A stretch of DNA of 35,033 nt from CAYWNA01 sp964459305 (GTDB lineage Bacteria; Planctomycetota; Planctomycetia; Pirellulales; Pirellulaceae). The notes under the pieces were generated by a model. The model had not been told where the DNA came from. It made no database searches and worked only from the letters and a program-made list of their open reading frames with translations. Position 1 is the first letter of the stretch; each line of letters opens with the position of its first letter. Below are positions 1 through 8,700 of the stretch, in pieces. The position numbers were made by a program, and so were the translations under genes. Location of the stretch: contig CAYWNA010000132.1 of NCBI GenBank assembly GCA_964459305.1, positions 1-35,033 on the forward strand, written 5' to 3'.

Positions 1-28
1 GGAAAACTACATAGGTCTCGCCATTTAA

Positions 29-886
29 GAAGACGAATATCTGCGAAAGTTCAGGAAGATTACAGCTTATATTCCTGGGCCGAAGTTGGATGGCAAATTC
101 CTAACGGGAAAGATGCGAACGGAGCTGCCCTTAGAAGAGGTCACGCTGTCCGAGGTGATCAAGAAGGCTGGCTATTCGACGTTGTTTGTCGGCAAGTGGC
201 ATCTGGGCGAGGCGCCCTACTTCCCCGAAGAACAGGGATTCGACGTAAACATCGGCGAAAACCGCTCCGGTGCGCCCGGCAGTTATTTCTGGCCTTACGG
301 GCATGGCAAGAACAAACAAAGCTACCACGGCATCGAGGTGCCGGGGCTGTACGAAGGCGGCAAGGAGGGCGAACACCTTTGCGACCGACTCACAACCGAA
401 GCGCTCAAGCTGGTTGAGGCGAACAAGGACAAACCGTTCTTTCTTTGCCTCTCCTTTTACGATGTCCACTCGCCGATTCAAGCCAAAAGGCCACTCATCG
501 AGAAATATCGCGAGAAGGCCCAGCGGATGGGGTTGCCGAAACAGGCAACTTTCAAGTCGGAAGGGAGTCGGTCGCGTGGGACGCCGCCCGGACTTCCACA
601 CAACAAATCGCGGCAGGTGCAAAGCGACCCCGCCTACGCGGCCATGGTTGAAACGCTCGACACCAATGTTGGGCGAGTCTTGTCCGGTATCAAGGAGATG
701 GGCCTTGACGAGAAGACCATCGTCATTTTCACGTCGGACAATGGCGGTTTCGCGCCGATCGCCAGCAACCTGCCCCTGCGCGGCGGCAAAGGATGGGGAT
801 ACGAAGGGGGGGGTCCGAAAATCGCAAGATTTGAAAGCATGCTTTGGCGGGTGCTGTGTTTCCTAGGGATAGCATCGAATGATTGA
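29..886 (+). pseudogene. Sulfatase fragment, truncated at both ends
   Basis: The reading frame carries the middle of a type I sulfatase (alkaline phosphatase superfamily). Visible family motifs are GKWHLG (near 195), a DVHSP segment (near 463), FTSDNGG (near 729, metal-binding Asp-Asn) and LRGGKGWGYEGG (near 777). The N-terminal part is absent: the frame is closed by TAA at 26-28, and the first recognisable sulfatase residues (ITAYIPG, near 58) normally follow the CxPSR formylglycine motif, which is therefore missing. At the 3' end homology stops at a run of eight G (806-813), exactly where sulfatases continue with IRVP and the rest of the C-terminal domain; the remaining residues are unrelated. 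A TTG at 86 could start a 266-residue product, but without the catalytic Cys it cannot be an active sulfatase. I read this as a dead gene broken by rearrangement on both sides, the right break coinciding with a drop in GC content. Confidence 0.8.
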
Positions 887-1213
887 TGAATAGCCCCGCC
901 CACCGTGAACGCATTCCCTGTATTGCTTGCCAGATTGCTACGGATTGCCTCTTGTGTGGCCCCGTCCTGCTTGTTCCGTGTCGAGTGATGTTCTGCAACG
1001 TCGCATGATCCAGCAGCGCTGGATGGTCCTACAGCGACGCACACACCTTGACTTGGCTTCCCGTCAATTCATCTTCTGTCCCAATGCAGGAAGGTGAGCA
1101 GCATACTTCACAGAACATCCCACCAGACCGCACAGAATCACTTGTGAGACACGTTCAGGTGTTGGATGATTCAATGCCCGTGTTGTGGTTGGATGCCTCT
1201 CTGCATACTCGAT

Positions 1214-1395
1214 AACTGGTCAATCTCATCTCTTGAATAAGTGGACGAATGATTGACTGATTTTGGTATCTGACAACTAGCTTTATCAGCACCCGAAAGA
1301 AAGTGGACAAGGAAGCCTGAATCAGGCTTTGAAAAAGTGGTCAACCAACGAAAACACCCCCGCCAAGCAGCCTGACGAGGGTGATAACTGGTCAA
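1214..1395. repeat. Iteron-like array: five copies of AASTGGWCRA
   Basis: Five same-orientation copies of a 10-bp motif: AACTGGTCAA (1214-1223), AAGTGGACGA (1239-1248), AAGTGGACAA (1301-1310), AAGTGGTCAA (1335-1344) and AACTGGTCAA (1386-1395). The first and last copies are embedded in an identical 13-mer, GATAACTGGTCAA. Spacing is irregular (25, 62, 34 and 51 bp). Direct repeats of this kind are typical of plasmid or phage replication origins and of multi-site operators, but the function here is inference. Confidence 0.5.
1313..1329. repeat. Perfect 17-bp palindrome inside the iteron-like array
   Basis: AAGCCTGAATCAGGCTT has 8-bp perfect arms around a single central A. It lies between the third and fourth iteron-like copies. 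The one-base spacer argues for a dimeric protein site on DNA rather than an RNA hairpin terminator; there is no T-run on either side. Confidence 0.5.
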
Positions 1396-1411
1396 GTATT
1401 CGGCAGTCCGC

Positions 1412-1618
1412 CTACTTGGTGTTCTTCTTTGCTCTGTCTGTTGCGTTCTTCTCTCTAGTCTTTTTTGCTTCTGTGATTTGAGCAGCAGTAACTCCTAGCT
1501 TCTTCAGAAATGCTGTTGCTTTCTTCGGGTCTGGCTTCGGTGCTGCCTGTATTCCTCTGCCACCGAAATACTTCATCTCGATACCATCTTTACGGAACTG
1601 CGAACAACGGTTTTTCAA
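1412..1618 (-). CDS. Small Lys-rich hypothetical protein, possibly the 3' end of a longer gene
   Basis: A 68-residue reading frame from TTG, very basic and rich in Lys, Ala and Thr, with no membrane segment or recognisable domain. The frame stays open upstream to 1666 (84 codons) with equally protein-like, charged residues (NEQYKDKEKKK), and is closed by TAG at 1667-1669, so it may be the C-terminal remnant of a gene cut at about 1670. Codon use is AT-rich (AGA, ACA, AAG, GCT) and unlike the GC-rich neighbours, which fits horizontally acquired DNA. The iteron-like array lies immediately downstream. I do not recognise the family. It could be a nucleic-acid-binding accessory protein, but that is inferred from composition only. 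Confidence 0.4.
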   Translation of the reverse strand: MKNRCSQFRKDGIEMKYFGGRGIQAAPKPDPKKATAFLKKLGVTAAQITEAKKTREKNATDRAKKNTK

Positions 1619-1975
1619 GGACTGGATGACCTTCTTTTTCTCCTTGTCCTTGTACTGTTCGTTAGCCTAGAGACCACGGTCACTCTTCGGCCCCGTGACA
1701 CGCGGCGTTCGATGCTGCGCTGATGGCGGCTGCTTTTCCTTTTCTCCTCGTGCATTACCCCGTGGCCGACGCACACGGCTTCCCCCGACACCACTGTTTC
1801 TGCCAAACTGACAAGCATCACACGCCCGTACTGCCAATCCGCCAGACGCCCGTCCCGAACTTCCTCATGCATCGCCCCGCTCGCCCCGAACACCCGCCTC
1901 GACAGCAAATATCGGGCCGTGCGGGATTGACTCCCGACCCCTTTTCGTCCCCAGCAAGCGTTGCAGGGAATTGGC
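1619..1975. other. Gap with no convincing gene
   Basis: The stretch between the small Lys-rich frame and the end of the large cytochrome gene returns to high GC. A minus-strand frame (1615-2037) is open for 140 codons but is Arg/Ser-rich, overlaps the end of the cytochrome gene in another frame and has no recognisable domain; I treat it as doubtful. No RNA gene or terminator is evident. Confidence 0.35.
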
Positions 1976-4900
1976 TCACTCCAGAATTGCCCGGGCGACA
2001 TCGCCACGCAGTTGGGCCTCGCCTGGCTCCTTTTCAAACACGCCGTAAAACATCGAGCAGCAGTCGAGCCACAACGTCAGGCGGTGGAAATCTTCCTCGG
2101 AGAGTTCTACATCGTGATGGCCTTTTTCCAGTATCTCCATCAGTTTCGAGCCGCGTGCGCCGAACTGGCCGTTCAGCGTACGATAGCTGTCGCCGTAGCT
2201 GGTGAAGCCGTAATTCACGAGCGTGTTGTACGAGGCGTAGAACTTGTTCGCGATCGGGTCCCGCGCGAGGTTCGGTGCTTTCTTATCCATGTTTTCCTCG
2301 TGGCACTTGACGCAATTGCGGTCGAGTACGGGTTGTACGAGACGCGGGTAGCTGAACGGATGCGAACCGTCTACGTCGGGCTTCGGCGCGGACGGCGCAC
2401 GCCGCAACGCCAGCGGTAGCACGGCGGGCGGCGAGCTCGCTTGTGACTTGTGCTCATGACAGCCCTGGCAGACCAGCTGTTCGCCGTGTCGCGCATGAGT
2501 CGCCGAACGCATCGAGTTGATCGCCATGCCGCGCTCGTCGAGCGCCTGGAAAAACAGTTCGCGATAGGCCGGCACTGTGAAGTGGGCACTCCCGTCTTCT
2601 TCGACGGGTACCGTGCCGAGCACCCAACGGCACGGCACGACCGAGTCCCTGGCCTCGGCGATCCGCTTGCCGGTTTCGTGCGGTCGCAGGCCGCCGCTGG
2701 GCACCGCACACGGCAGGAGTTGCAGGATGCGCAGCGAATGGATCTTCGTACCCTCCGGCCAAGCCTTCTGGTTGTCATAGACATTGATAACCGCCATCGT
2801 CGCCTCGCCTTCGTCGCCAATGCTGATCGCCTTTCCGTCCCGGACCTCCGCGAGCGTGGTGGCAGGCGCGGCGGGCAGCGACTGCGGCCGCAACGGGATC
2901 GGGTTCATGCAGCCGATGTCGGGATCGCGGTAGAGCAACTCCTTGTTGCCAAACGCGTCCACCAGATAGATGCCGTAGTTTTCGCCGGGCCGTCTGAGTG
3001 ACGCGCCGCTCATGGCGGCATCATAAACGCAGAGGTGGTAGTTCTCGCTGAGCGGCCAGGGCGTACTGTAGACTTGCCGGCCGCCCTGGCTCTCCGGGAA
3101 ACCCACCTCCGGCGTGAAGCGGCGCACCGGCCCCATGCCGTCGTCGTCGGGGGACTTCGGGTTGATGATGATGATCGAGCCGTAAGCTTGGCCGTGATGT
3201 GGCGCGGCGAGGCCGACGTATTTCGCCGATCCGGGAATCGGCCGCACGTACAGCTCCATATCGGGACGCGCCTGGCGTGGGGCATAGTTGCCGTGAAGCG
3301 GGCGCGGATCGCGGCCATCGAGCGTGGTGAGCCAGGGCATATGCGCAATGCAGCCGTGTCGGTCCACGTAATCCCATCGCGTCCAAACGATGCGGCCGTC
3401 GTGGGAGACGCTGGGGTGCCATTCGTTGCTGTCGTGGAAGCTGAGGCAGTTGATGCCGCTGCCGTCGGGGTTCATGTCGTACAGGTTGTACAGCGGGCAG
3501 GCGCGACCACAACGCAGGTAGCCGCCGCGGCGTTCGCTGATGAACGCCAGCCGGCCATTGGGCAGCCAGCACGGATCGAAGTCGTTCCATGTGCCGTCGG
3601 TAAGCTGTTCGAGACCCGTGCCGTCCACATTGACCTTGAAGATGTGGTAGCAGCGTTGGGCGTCCCAATGGCCGCGTGTCGGATCTTCGTGGAAAATCTG
3701 CTCCTTGCCGCCTTTCCGCTCCACGTAAGCAAACGCGATCTGCTGGGCGTCGGGCGAGAGCGAGGGCGCGAGGAACGAGCCACCCTCTGCGTCTTCGCCG
3801 GAGAATGTCCGCTGGCCATCGTAACGGAGGCTGGGCCGCTCGACGCTGCCGCCGCTGAGTCTCTGGCCTTGGAGTCGGCCCGTTTCGCAAATCGAGTTGG
3901 CCAGGACGTCGCGCACCTGCGGAGTGGGCCCGAAGGCATCTTCGAGCACATACAGGCCGCCGCCGGGGTTCTGGCAGATGCCGTAAAACTGGTCACACAT
4001 GTGATGGTAGAAGGCGCGGTGGCGTTTGATGAAGACGAGGTCCTGGAAGTTGAGCAGCGGGTTGGCAAACGCGATCTGGCGGCGGACCCGGCAGATTTCG
4101 TGATGCAACTCGCGCCGTGCGTCAATGTCGGTGACGGGCGTGTCGGCGACAGCCTGCTCGAACCTCGCCAGCGGCGCGTCGAAGGCGGCGAGCCTCGCTC
4201 CAGCAAGTTTCTTCAGGTCGGCCAGCAATGCCGTCGTCCGTCGAAGCACGATGTCGGCCGGATCGCGGTCGCTTTCCAGCACCAGCGCCGTGCTGTTGAA
4301 CACTTGGCTGGCGATCTCCTCGGCAGTCGAGCGTTCCGTGGGAACGTAGGTGGTGCCGTTCCAGGCTCTTTCGCCCGTGGCTTTGCTGAGTACAGTGCGT
4401 TGCCGGATGTCGTATTGCAGGGCCGTGAACTGATGATCGAGTTCGCCGGCCCGGACGACACGGGCACGCAGTTGGTCCCAGCGCGCGTCCTCGGCCAGCG
4501 CTTTGGCGGCCACGAGCGCGACGAGTTCTTTGTCGCACGCCGCTTTCAGCCCCGCGCTCGTGAGCGTTTTCAGCATCGCGGCGCAATCGCGATAACGGCA
4601 GGCTCGGACGTAAAGATCGAGCCAGCCCGCGTCGCCAGCGCCGGCCTTCTCCGCAACAAGCGTTTCGAGTTCAGCTCGCAGTGGCGAATCGGGCGTGGCT
4701 TCCTGCAACGCGCGCCCGATGATCTCCTGTTCGAGCGAGCCCGTCTTGCGTCGGCCAAACCACGCCGCAAGGCCGTCGGCCCCGGCGTCCGCGCGCAGCG
4801 AGCCGGCCTGCAGGGGGAAGTCGCGAGCCAAGTCCGGCCAAAACGTCGGCAGCGGCGCCGCAGCCGAAAGCACCTTGAAACGCACCATACCGGCCGCTCG

Positions 4901-5443
4901 GTCCTTGTCCTCGCCGACGAATGCCTCGAACCGCTCATACTTGCCGTCCAAGGCGAATGTCAGCTCGCTATCGGCATGGACCCAGAAACCGAACTCGAAC
5001 TGGCGGTCACCCACGATCAGCGGATGGTTCTGCCAGTTCTTATGCAGAAGCAACTGGCCCCAGCCGACGCTGACTTTGGTGGGTTTGAGGTCGGTGAGCT
5101 TGGTAACGGTGCCGTCTTGGGCGATCAACTTCGGCTCACCCCATATATTGCAGTTGGCGGGGCTCTTCTCGCAGATGGCGACAAGCCGCATCTCCTTCAG
5201 ACCGGCGATATCGACGACAGCCTCTTTGGCAGGCCCCTTGCCGTCGATCGGGCCACTGTCGAACGGCTTGAACAGCGAGTCGCGTGCGGCGGCCTGTTCC
5301 GCCTCCGGCGATTGCAGGTAAATGCCTCGCATGGTAGTCATCGTTTCGGCCCAGGAAGACTTCTTCGCATAGTCCGCTGCGCCGGCCCAGCCGGTGGCGG
5401 TCAAGATCACGGTGGCCGTGGCGATAAGTGGCAAGCGTTTCAT
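1976..5443 (-). CDS. Exported di-heme c-type cytochrome with HZS-alpha-like beta-propeller
   Basis: A 1155-residue secreted protein. Residues 1-22 form a signal peptide (Lys-Arg, hydrophobic core, AGA cleavage region). Residues about 60-190 look like an NPCBM-type carbohydrate-binding module. The middle (about 560-800) is a TolB/PD40-like propeller with repeated phrases such as VNVDGTG and MNPDGSG, resembling the middle domain of the hydrazine synthase alpha subunit family. Two heme c motifs follow: CQGCH at 992-996 and CVKCH at 1044-1048, the second in a planctomycete-type cytochrome domain. Start chosen at ATG 5443, with GGAGG five bases upstream. Hydrazine synthase beta/gamma genes are not present here, so anammox is not implied. 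The likely role is redox chemistry or electron transfer in the periplasm; the substrate is unknown. The family assignment is from memory of conserved phrases. Confidence 0.75.
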   Translation of the reverse strand: MKRLPLIATATVILTATGWAGAADYAKKSSWAETMTTMRGIYLQSPEAEQAAARDSLFKPFDSGPIDGKGPAKEAVVDIAGLKEMRLVAICEKSPANCNIWGEPKLIAQDGTVTKLTDLKPTKVSVGWGQLLLHKNWQNHPLIVGDRQFEFGFWVHADSELTFALDGKYERFEAFVGEDKDRAAGMVRFKVLSAAAPLPTFWPDLARDFPLQAGSLRADAGADGLAAWFGRRKTGSLEQEIIGRALQEATPDSPLRAELETLVAEKAGAGDAGWLDLYVRACRYRDCAAMLKTLTSAGLKAACDKELVALVAAKALAEDARWDQLRARVVRAGELDHQFTALQYDIRQRTVLSKATGERAWNGTTYVPTERSTAEEIASQVFNSTALVLESDRDPADIVLRRTTALLADLKKLAGARLAAFDAPLARFEQAVADTPVTDIDARRELHHEICRVRRQIAFANPLLNFQDLVFIKRHRAFYHHMCDQFYGICQNPGGGLYVLEDAFGPTPQVRDVLANSICETGRLQGQRLSGGSVERPSLRYDGQRTFSGEDAEGGSFLAPSLSPDAQQIAFAYVERKGGKEQIFHEDPTRGHWDAQRCYHIFKVNVDGTGLEQLTDGTWNDFDPCWLPNGRLAFISERRGGYLRCGRACPLYNLYDMNPDGSGINCLSFHDSNEWHPSVSHDGRIVWTRWDYVDRHGCIAHMPWLTTLDGRDPRPLHGNYAPRQARPDMELYVRPIPGSAKYVGLAAPHHGQAYGSIIIINPKSPDDDGMGPVRRFTPEVGFPESQGGRQVYSTPWPLSENYHLCVYDAAMSGASLRRPGENYGIYLVDAFGNKELLYRDPDIGCMNPIPLRPQSLPAAPATTLAEVRDGKAISIGDEGEATMAVINVYDNQKAWPEGTKIHSLRILQLLPCAVPSGGLRPHETGKRIAEARDSVVPCRWVLGTVPVEEDGSAHFTVPAYRELFFQALDERGMAINSMRSATHARHGEQLVCQGCHEHKSQASSPPAVLPLALRRAPSAPKPDVDGSHPFSYPRLVQPVLDRNCVKCHEENMDKKAPNLARDPIANKFYASYNTLVNYGFTSYGDSYRTLNGQFGARGSKLMEILEKGHHDVELSEEDFHRLTLWLDCCSMFYGVFEKEPGEAQLRGDVARAILE

Positions 5444-5752
5444 GGATTCCTCCAGTGACGTTGTGTTTCAGACGACGATAAGTTCCGCGCCATTCGCTTC
5501 CACGCTGGACGGTGTTTCAAACCGCACAGAGAGGAATGAAGTTCCGTCCCACAAGAACCGGGGCATCTGTGTGCCCGTGCTTCCCTTTAAGCTGCTTAAG
5601 AACCGTGCCTGTACTCGCCAGAGTGCGGAAATCCCCGCGTTCTGGCGAACGCAGCTACATACACGTCCGCACTGTTCACTAGTGTAACACGATTACCGAG
5701 TAGCATGCGATACTTCTTCTTGCTCTCGGCGCATTCTCACAAGGCATGATTC
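5444..5752. other. Intergenic gap holding a repeat element
   Basis: No gene seen. The gap contains the GCCA-loop element at 5605-5658, described separately. It also has a short hairpin GGGCA-TCTGTG-TGCCC (about 5561-5576) and two copies of AAGAACCG (in 5553-5561 and 5598-5605). The ribosome site of the cytochrome gene lies at its left edge. Confidence 0.5.
5605..5658. repeat. REPIN-like element, GCCA-loop family, copy 1
   Basis: Two inverted 24-base arms (5605-5628 and 5635-5658) separated by 6 bases. Each arm folds on itself: GTAG or GTGC, then an 8-base strand, the loop GCCA, and the complementary 8-base strand. The arms differ at three stem pairs, and each difference is compensated inside its own arm (A-T versus G-C, C-G versus T-A, T-G wobble versus C-G). 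A second copy is at 16947-17013. No transposase is near it. Confidence 0.65.
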
Positions 5753-8700
5753 TCATCGATCACCGATTGAGAGCAGCGTGCCGTTGGCGGTCGACAAGTA
5801 TAGCCGTCCGCTCGCGACGGCCATGCCGTCGTACACGGGCGCGGCGTCGAGCTTCATCTCGGCCATTTTTGCGCCGTCCGTGGTCGCCAGGGCAAATAAC
5901 GCGCCGCCACGCTTGCCCTCGTACGCTGCCCAGGGCTCGTCGGGGTCCAGCGAGTCCGGCGTTCCCGCACATAACAGCGTGTCGCCGCCCACCGCCATGG
6001 CGGTTACGCGAATTGGTACCGGCTGGGACCACCGCATCTTCTTCGGCCTCGGCCACTTCGTGGTGTTCAGCTTGTCCTGCCTGCCTGGCTTCGGCGCCGT
6101 GGTCGGCGTGCGGTCGGTCGCCACGATCTGGTAGGCGTTTGTGCCGGGTTCGATGTAGTTTCCGTGCCCGCGCGACTTGTGGACTCGCACCGCGTAGATG
6201 CCTCCGTCGTCGTGCACGAGCAGCTCGCCCTGGTCGCGGCCGTCGACCAACCAGACCGTGCGGTTGAACCACGAGTCGTCCAGCATCCCGGCCGTCGCGC
6301 CGACTCGCTGCCCCCAGCCCACCTTGGCCTCGTCCGCACCGAACAACTGAAGATGCCGCATGTACACACCGTCGCCTTCACTCACCAGCAGGTCCGACAA
6401 GAACCCGGTGTCGTCGCTCTGGTTCCGGCCGGTGTCCACGGGCATGTCCTGCGGGTGTGCAATCCGTCGCTCGTCGAGCACCTTGCCCGTCGCGGCGTCC
6501 AGACAGTACGCCAACACGCCGCCGTCCAGGAACGAACTCCGTCCCGCCGTTGCGTAGGCCTTGCCGCCGCGAACCAGCACACTACCGTGCACTGGCCACG
6601 CCGATTCCAGACCCCCATGAGCCACGACATGACGATCGCCCGGCGCCGCGCGAAAACGCCACACAATGGCTCCGTCCGACATCCGCAGGCAAACCACCCA
6701 GCCGCTGCGACAGCCGAAGATGGCCCGCCCATTCCAGACCGTCGGCGGAGTGTCCACGCGCCCAGCGGCCACGTAACTCCACTGCGGGCCGCCTCCATCG
6801 GCGTCCAAGGCGTGTACGGTGTGGGCGTCGACGGACGACACGAGCACCTTCCCTTCGGCCACAACCGGCGCGCTAATCCGCCCGCCAGGCAGCGTCGTTT
6901 TCCACATGACCTTCAGGTTTGTCGGGGCCGGGCCACCGGCGCAGCCGGTCCGAGCAGCATCATGCCGATATGTAGGCCAGAAAGAAGACTGAAGGCTAGA
7001 GGCTGCAGGCTGAAGGTCGGATGCATCGTACGCGGGGCCCTTCTCCAAGCGATCCGTCGCTTCCGCTGCTGCCATCCGTTGCGTCGCTTCTTTCCCTTTC
7101 GTCCTTCCTTCCGGTGCCAGTGCGTAGAATCCGTTGAGCTTCGACGTGATATAGCAGTCGCAAGGGTGCGGGGTGGAGTAGAGTAGACCATTGCAGGGCA
7201 TCACGCCGTACCGGCACGAGCCTCGGACCCAGTGGTTTCGGTCCACGTCACCCGAGGCCCAATCCACAAACTCCACACCGCGGTAGCTGGTCATCAGATA
7301 CCGTTCGGTCGCCTTGTTGCGATAGCAGCGGTGATGATGGCCGTTGTCCAGGGCCTTCTCGGTCGACAGCCGGCGTTTCTCCGTCCCGCTGAGCGGTTCC
7401 AGCCCGACGATCGACATCGTCTCCTGGTCGTGTACCCAGACAAGCCCCTGCGCGACGAAGACGTCCGGCACGCAGAAGTGACCCCAGTTCCCGCAGCGGT
7501 ACTCCCACAGCGACTCGCCCGTCTTCCTCTCGTACGCTTGCAGCCTGGCTTTGATCACCCGCCAGCCGATCCGCTTCTGGATGGGCTCCAACTGGCATAG
7601 CAGGACCACATCGTCAGTCGCCACCAGCGTGCACATCTCCGACATGCGGTGATGGTACCGACTGGTGTAATCGGAGCTGTCCGGCCGGGGCGAGCGCCAG
7701 AGTTGCCGACCCGTCGCCAGATCCAGGCTGACCACCGCATCGCGGTCCAGCATGAACACTTGATTGCCGAGCGCCGCCAGCAGCAGATGGGTCACCCGCT
7801 CCACCGGGCCGGTCTTCGTGCTGTTGCCGACGAAGTCTCCCGCCGACCATCGCCGCGCCCCCGTCTTCGCGTCGAACACCGCCACGTACTTGCTGACCGG
7901 CGGCTTGTCCTTCACCTGGCCTGGCCCTTGCGGTTCGTTGTTGATCGAAAGGATCAGCAACCCGTCCTGGTAGAGGATCTCGTCGGTCAACCCCGTCCCC
8001 TCGTATCTCTTGACGACCTCCCCCGTGGCGGCGTCCAAGGCCGTCAACTCGGCATTGAAGCCAAGTGTCACGTAGACACGGTCGTCGACGGCAACCAGCC
8101 GCTTGGGCACGTTGTTGGGCTGGTTAAAGCGTTCGTTCCAAATGGTGCTCCATGCCTGCCAACCCCAATCGGCAATCGGCTTCCGCCATAGTTCGATGCC
8201 ATTGAACGCGTCGCGAGCCACCAGGAACCACTTGTCCGGCGTCGTGCCGGCCATGCCAGGCGGGCCTTCGTCGACGATCGTAAACACCCGCCCGCCGGCC
8301 GAGACCATGGCGCTGACACCCGGCACCGTGTTGTGATGCCGCGACCACAGCGGCCCCGCCACCCACTGGAAGCGCCGCGGCGGGCCGACGACGCCGTCCT
8401 GCCCCACAGCATTGCCGGTCGGATCGTACAGCCAGTGCGTCCACTCGTCTAGGTCCGGCGGACGCGGCTTGGTGAAAAGGGTCTCAGGTTTCAGGTTTCG
8501 GGTTTCAGGATCGAGTGTGACGGCAACGCCCCCGGGAGCCAACACACGCAGGATCTCTTCCTTTGCCAGCTGATAGTCGCCACTTGCCACCAGCAGGTTC
8601 ACGAGGTTATCGGCGTACGGCAGTTGCGCGCCAGAAAGGAGTTCCACGCTGACCGGTCCGTAGAGCCCGCAGGAACGGACGTGCTGACGGGCCAGTTCCA

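Larger units (their letters stand above)
814..1411. other. Foreign-looking low-GC segment after the broken sulfatase
   Basis: No convincing gene is seen here. GC is about 40-45% in 1201-1500 against about 60% in the neighbouring large genes (hand count of individual lines). Just inside the junction there is a small hairpin, AAATC-GCAA-GATTT (about 818-831), and a 12-bp palindrome AAAGCATGCTTT (about 834-845). The part from 1210 to 1395 holds an array of short repeats, described separately. Minus-strand open frames at 634-1044 and 1171-1395 exist but show no recognisable family. I take this as the remnant of an inserted element or a rearrangement scar. Confidence 0.5.

Noticed and set aside
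1201..1400. A CRISPR array
   Set aside because: The repeats are only 10 bp with irregular spacing of 25-62 bp, and there are no cas genes.
1615..2037. A 140-codon minus-strand frame
   Set aside because: Arg/Ser-rich, overlaps the cytochrome gene in another frame and has no domain; likely spurious.
1976..5443. Evidence of anammox metabolism
   Set aside because: Only an alpha-like protein is present, with no beta/gamma subunits or hydrazine dehydrogenase; this group is common outside anammox bacteria.
3035..5458. An 807-codon plus-strand frame opposite the cytochrome gene
   Set aside because: Antisense of a clearly coding high-GC gene; its residues have no recognisable domain.
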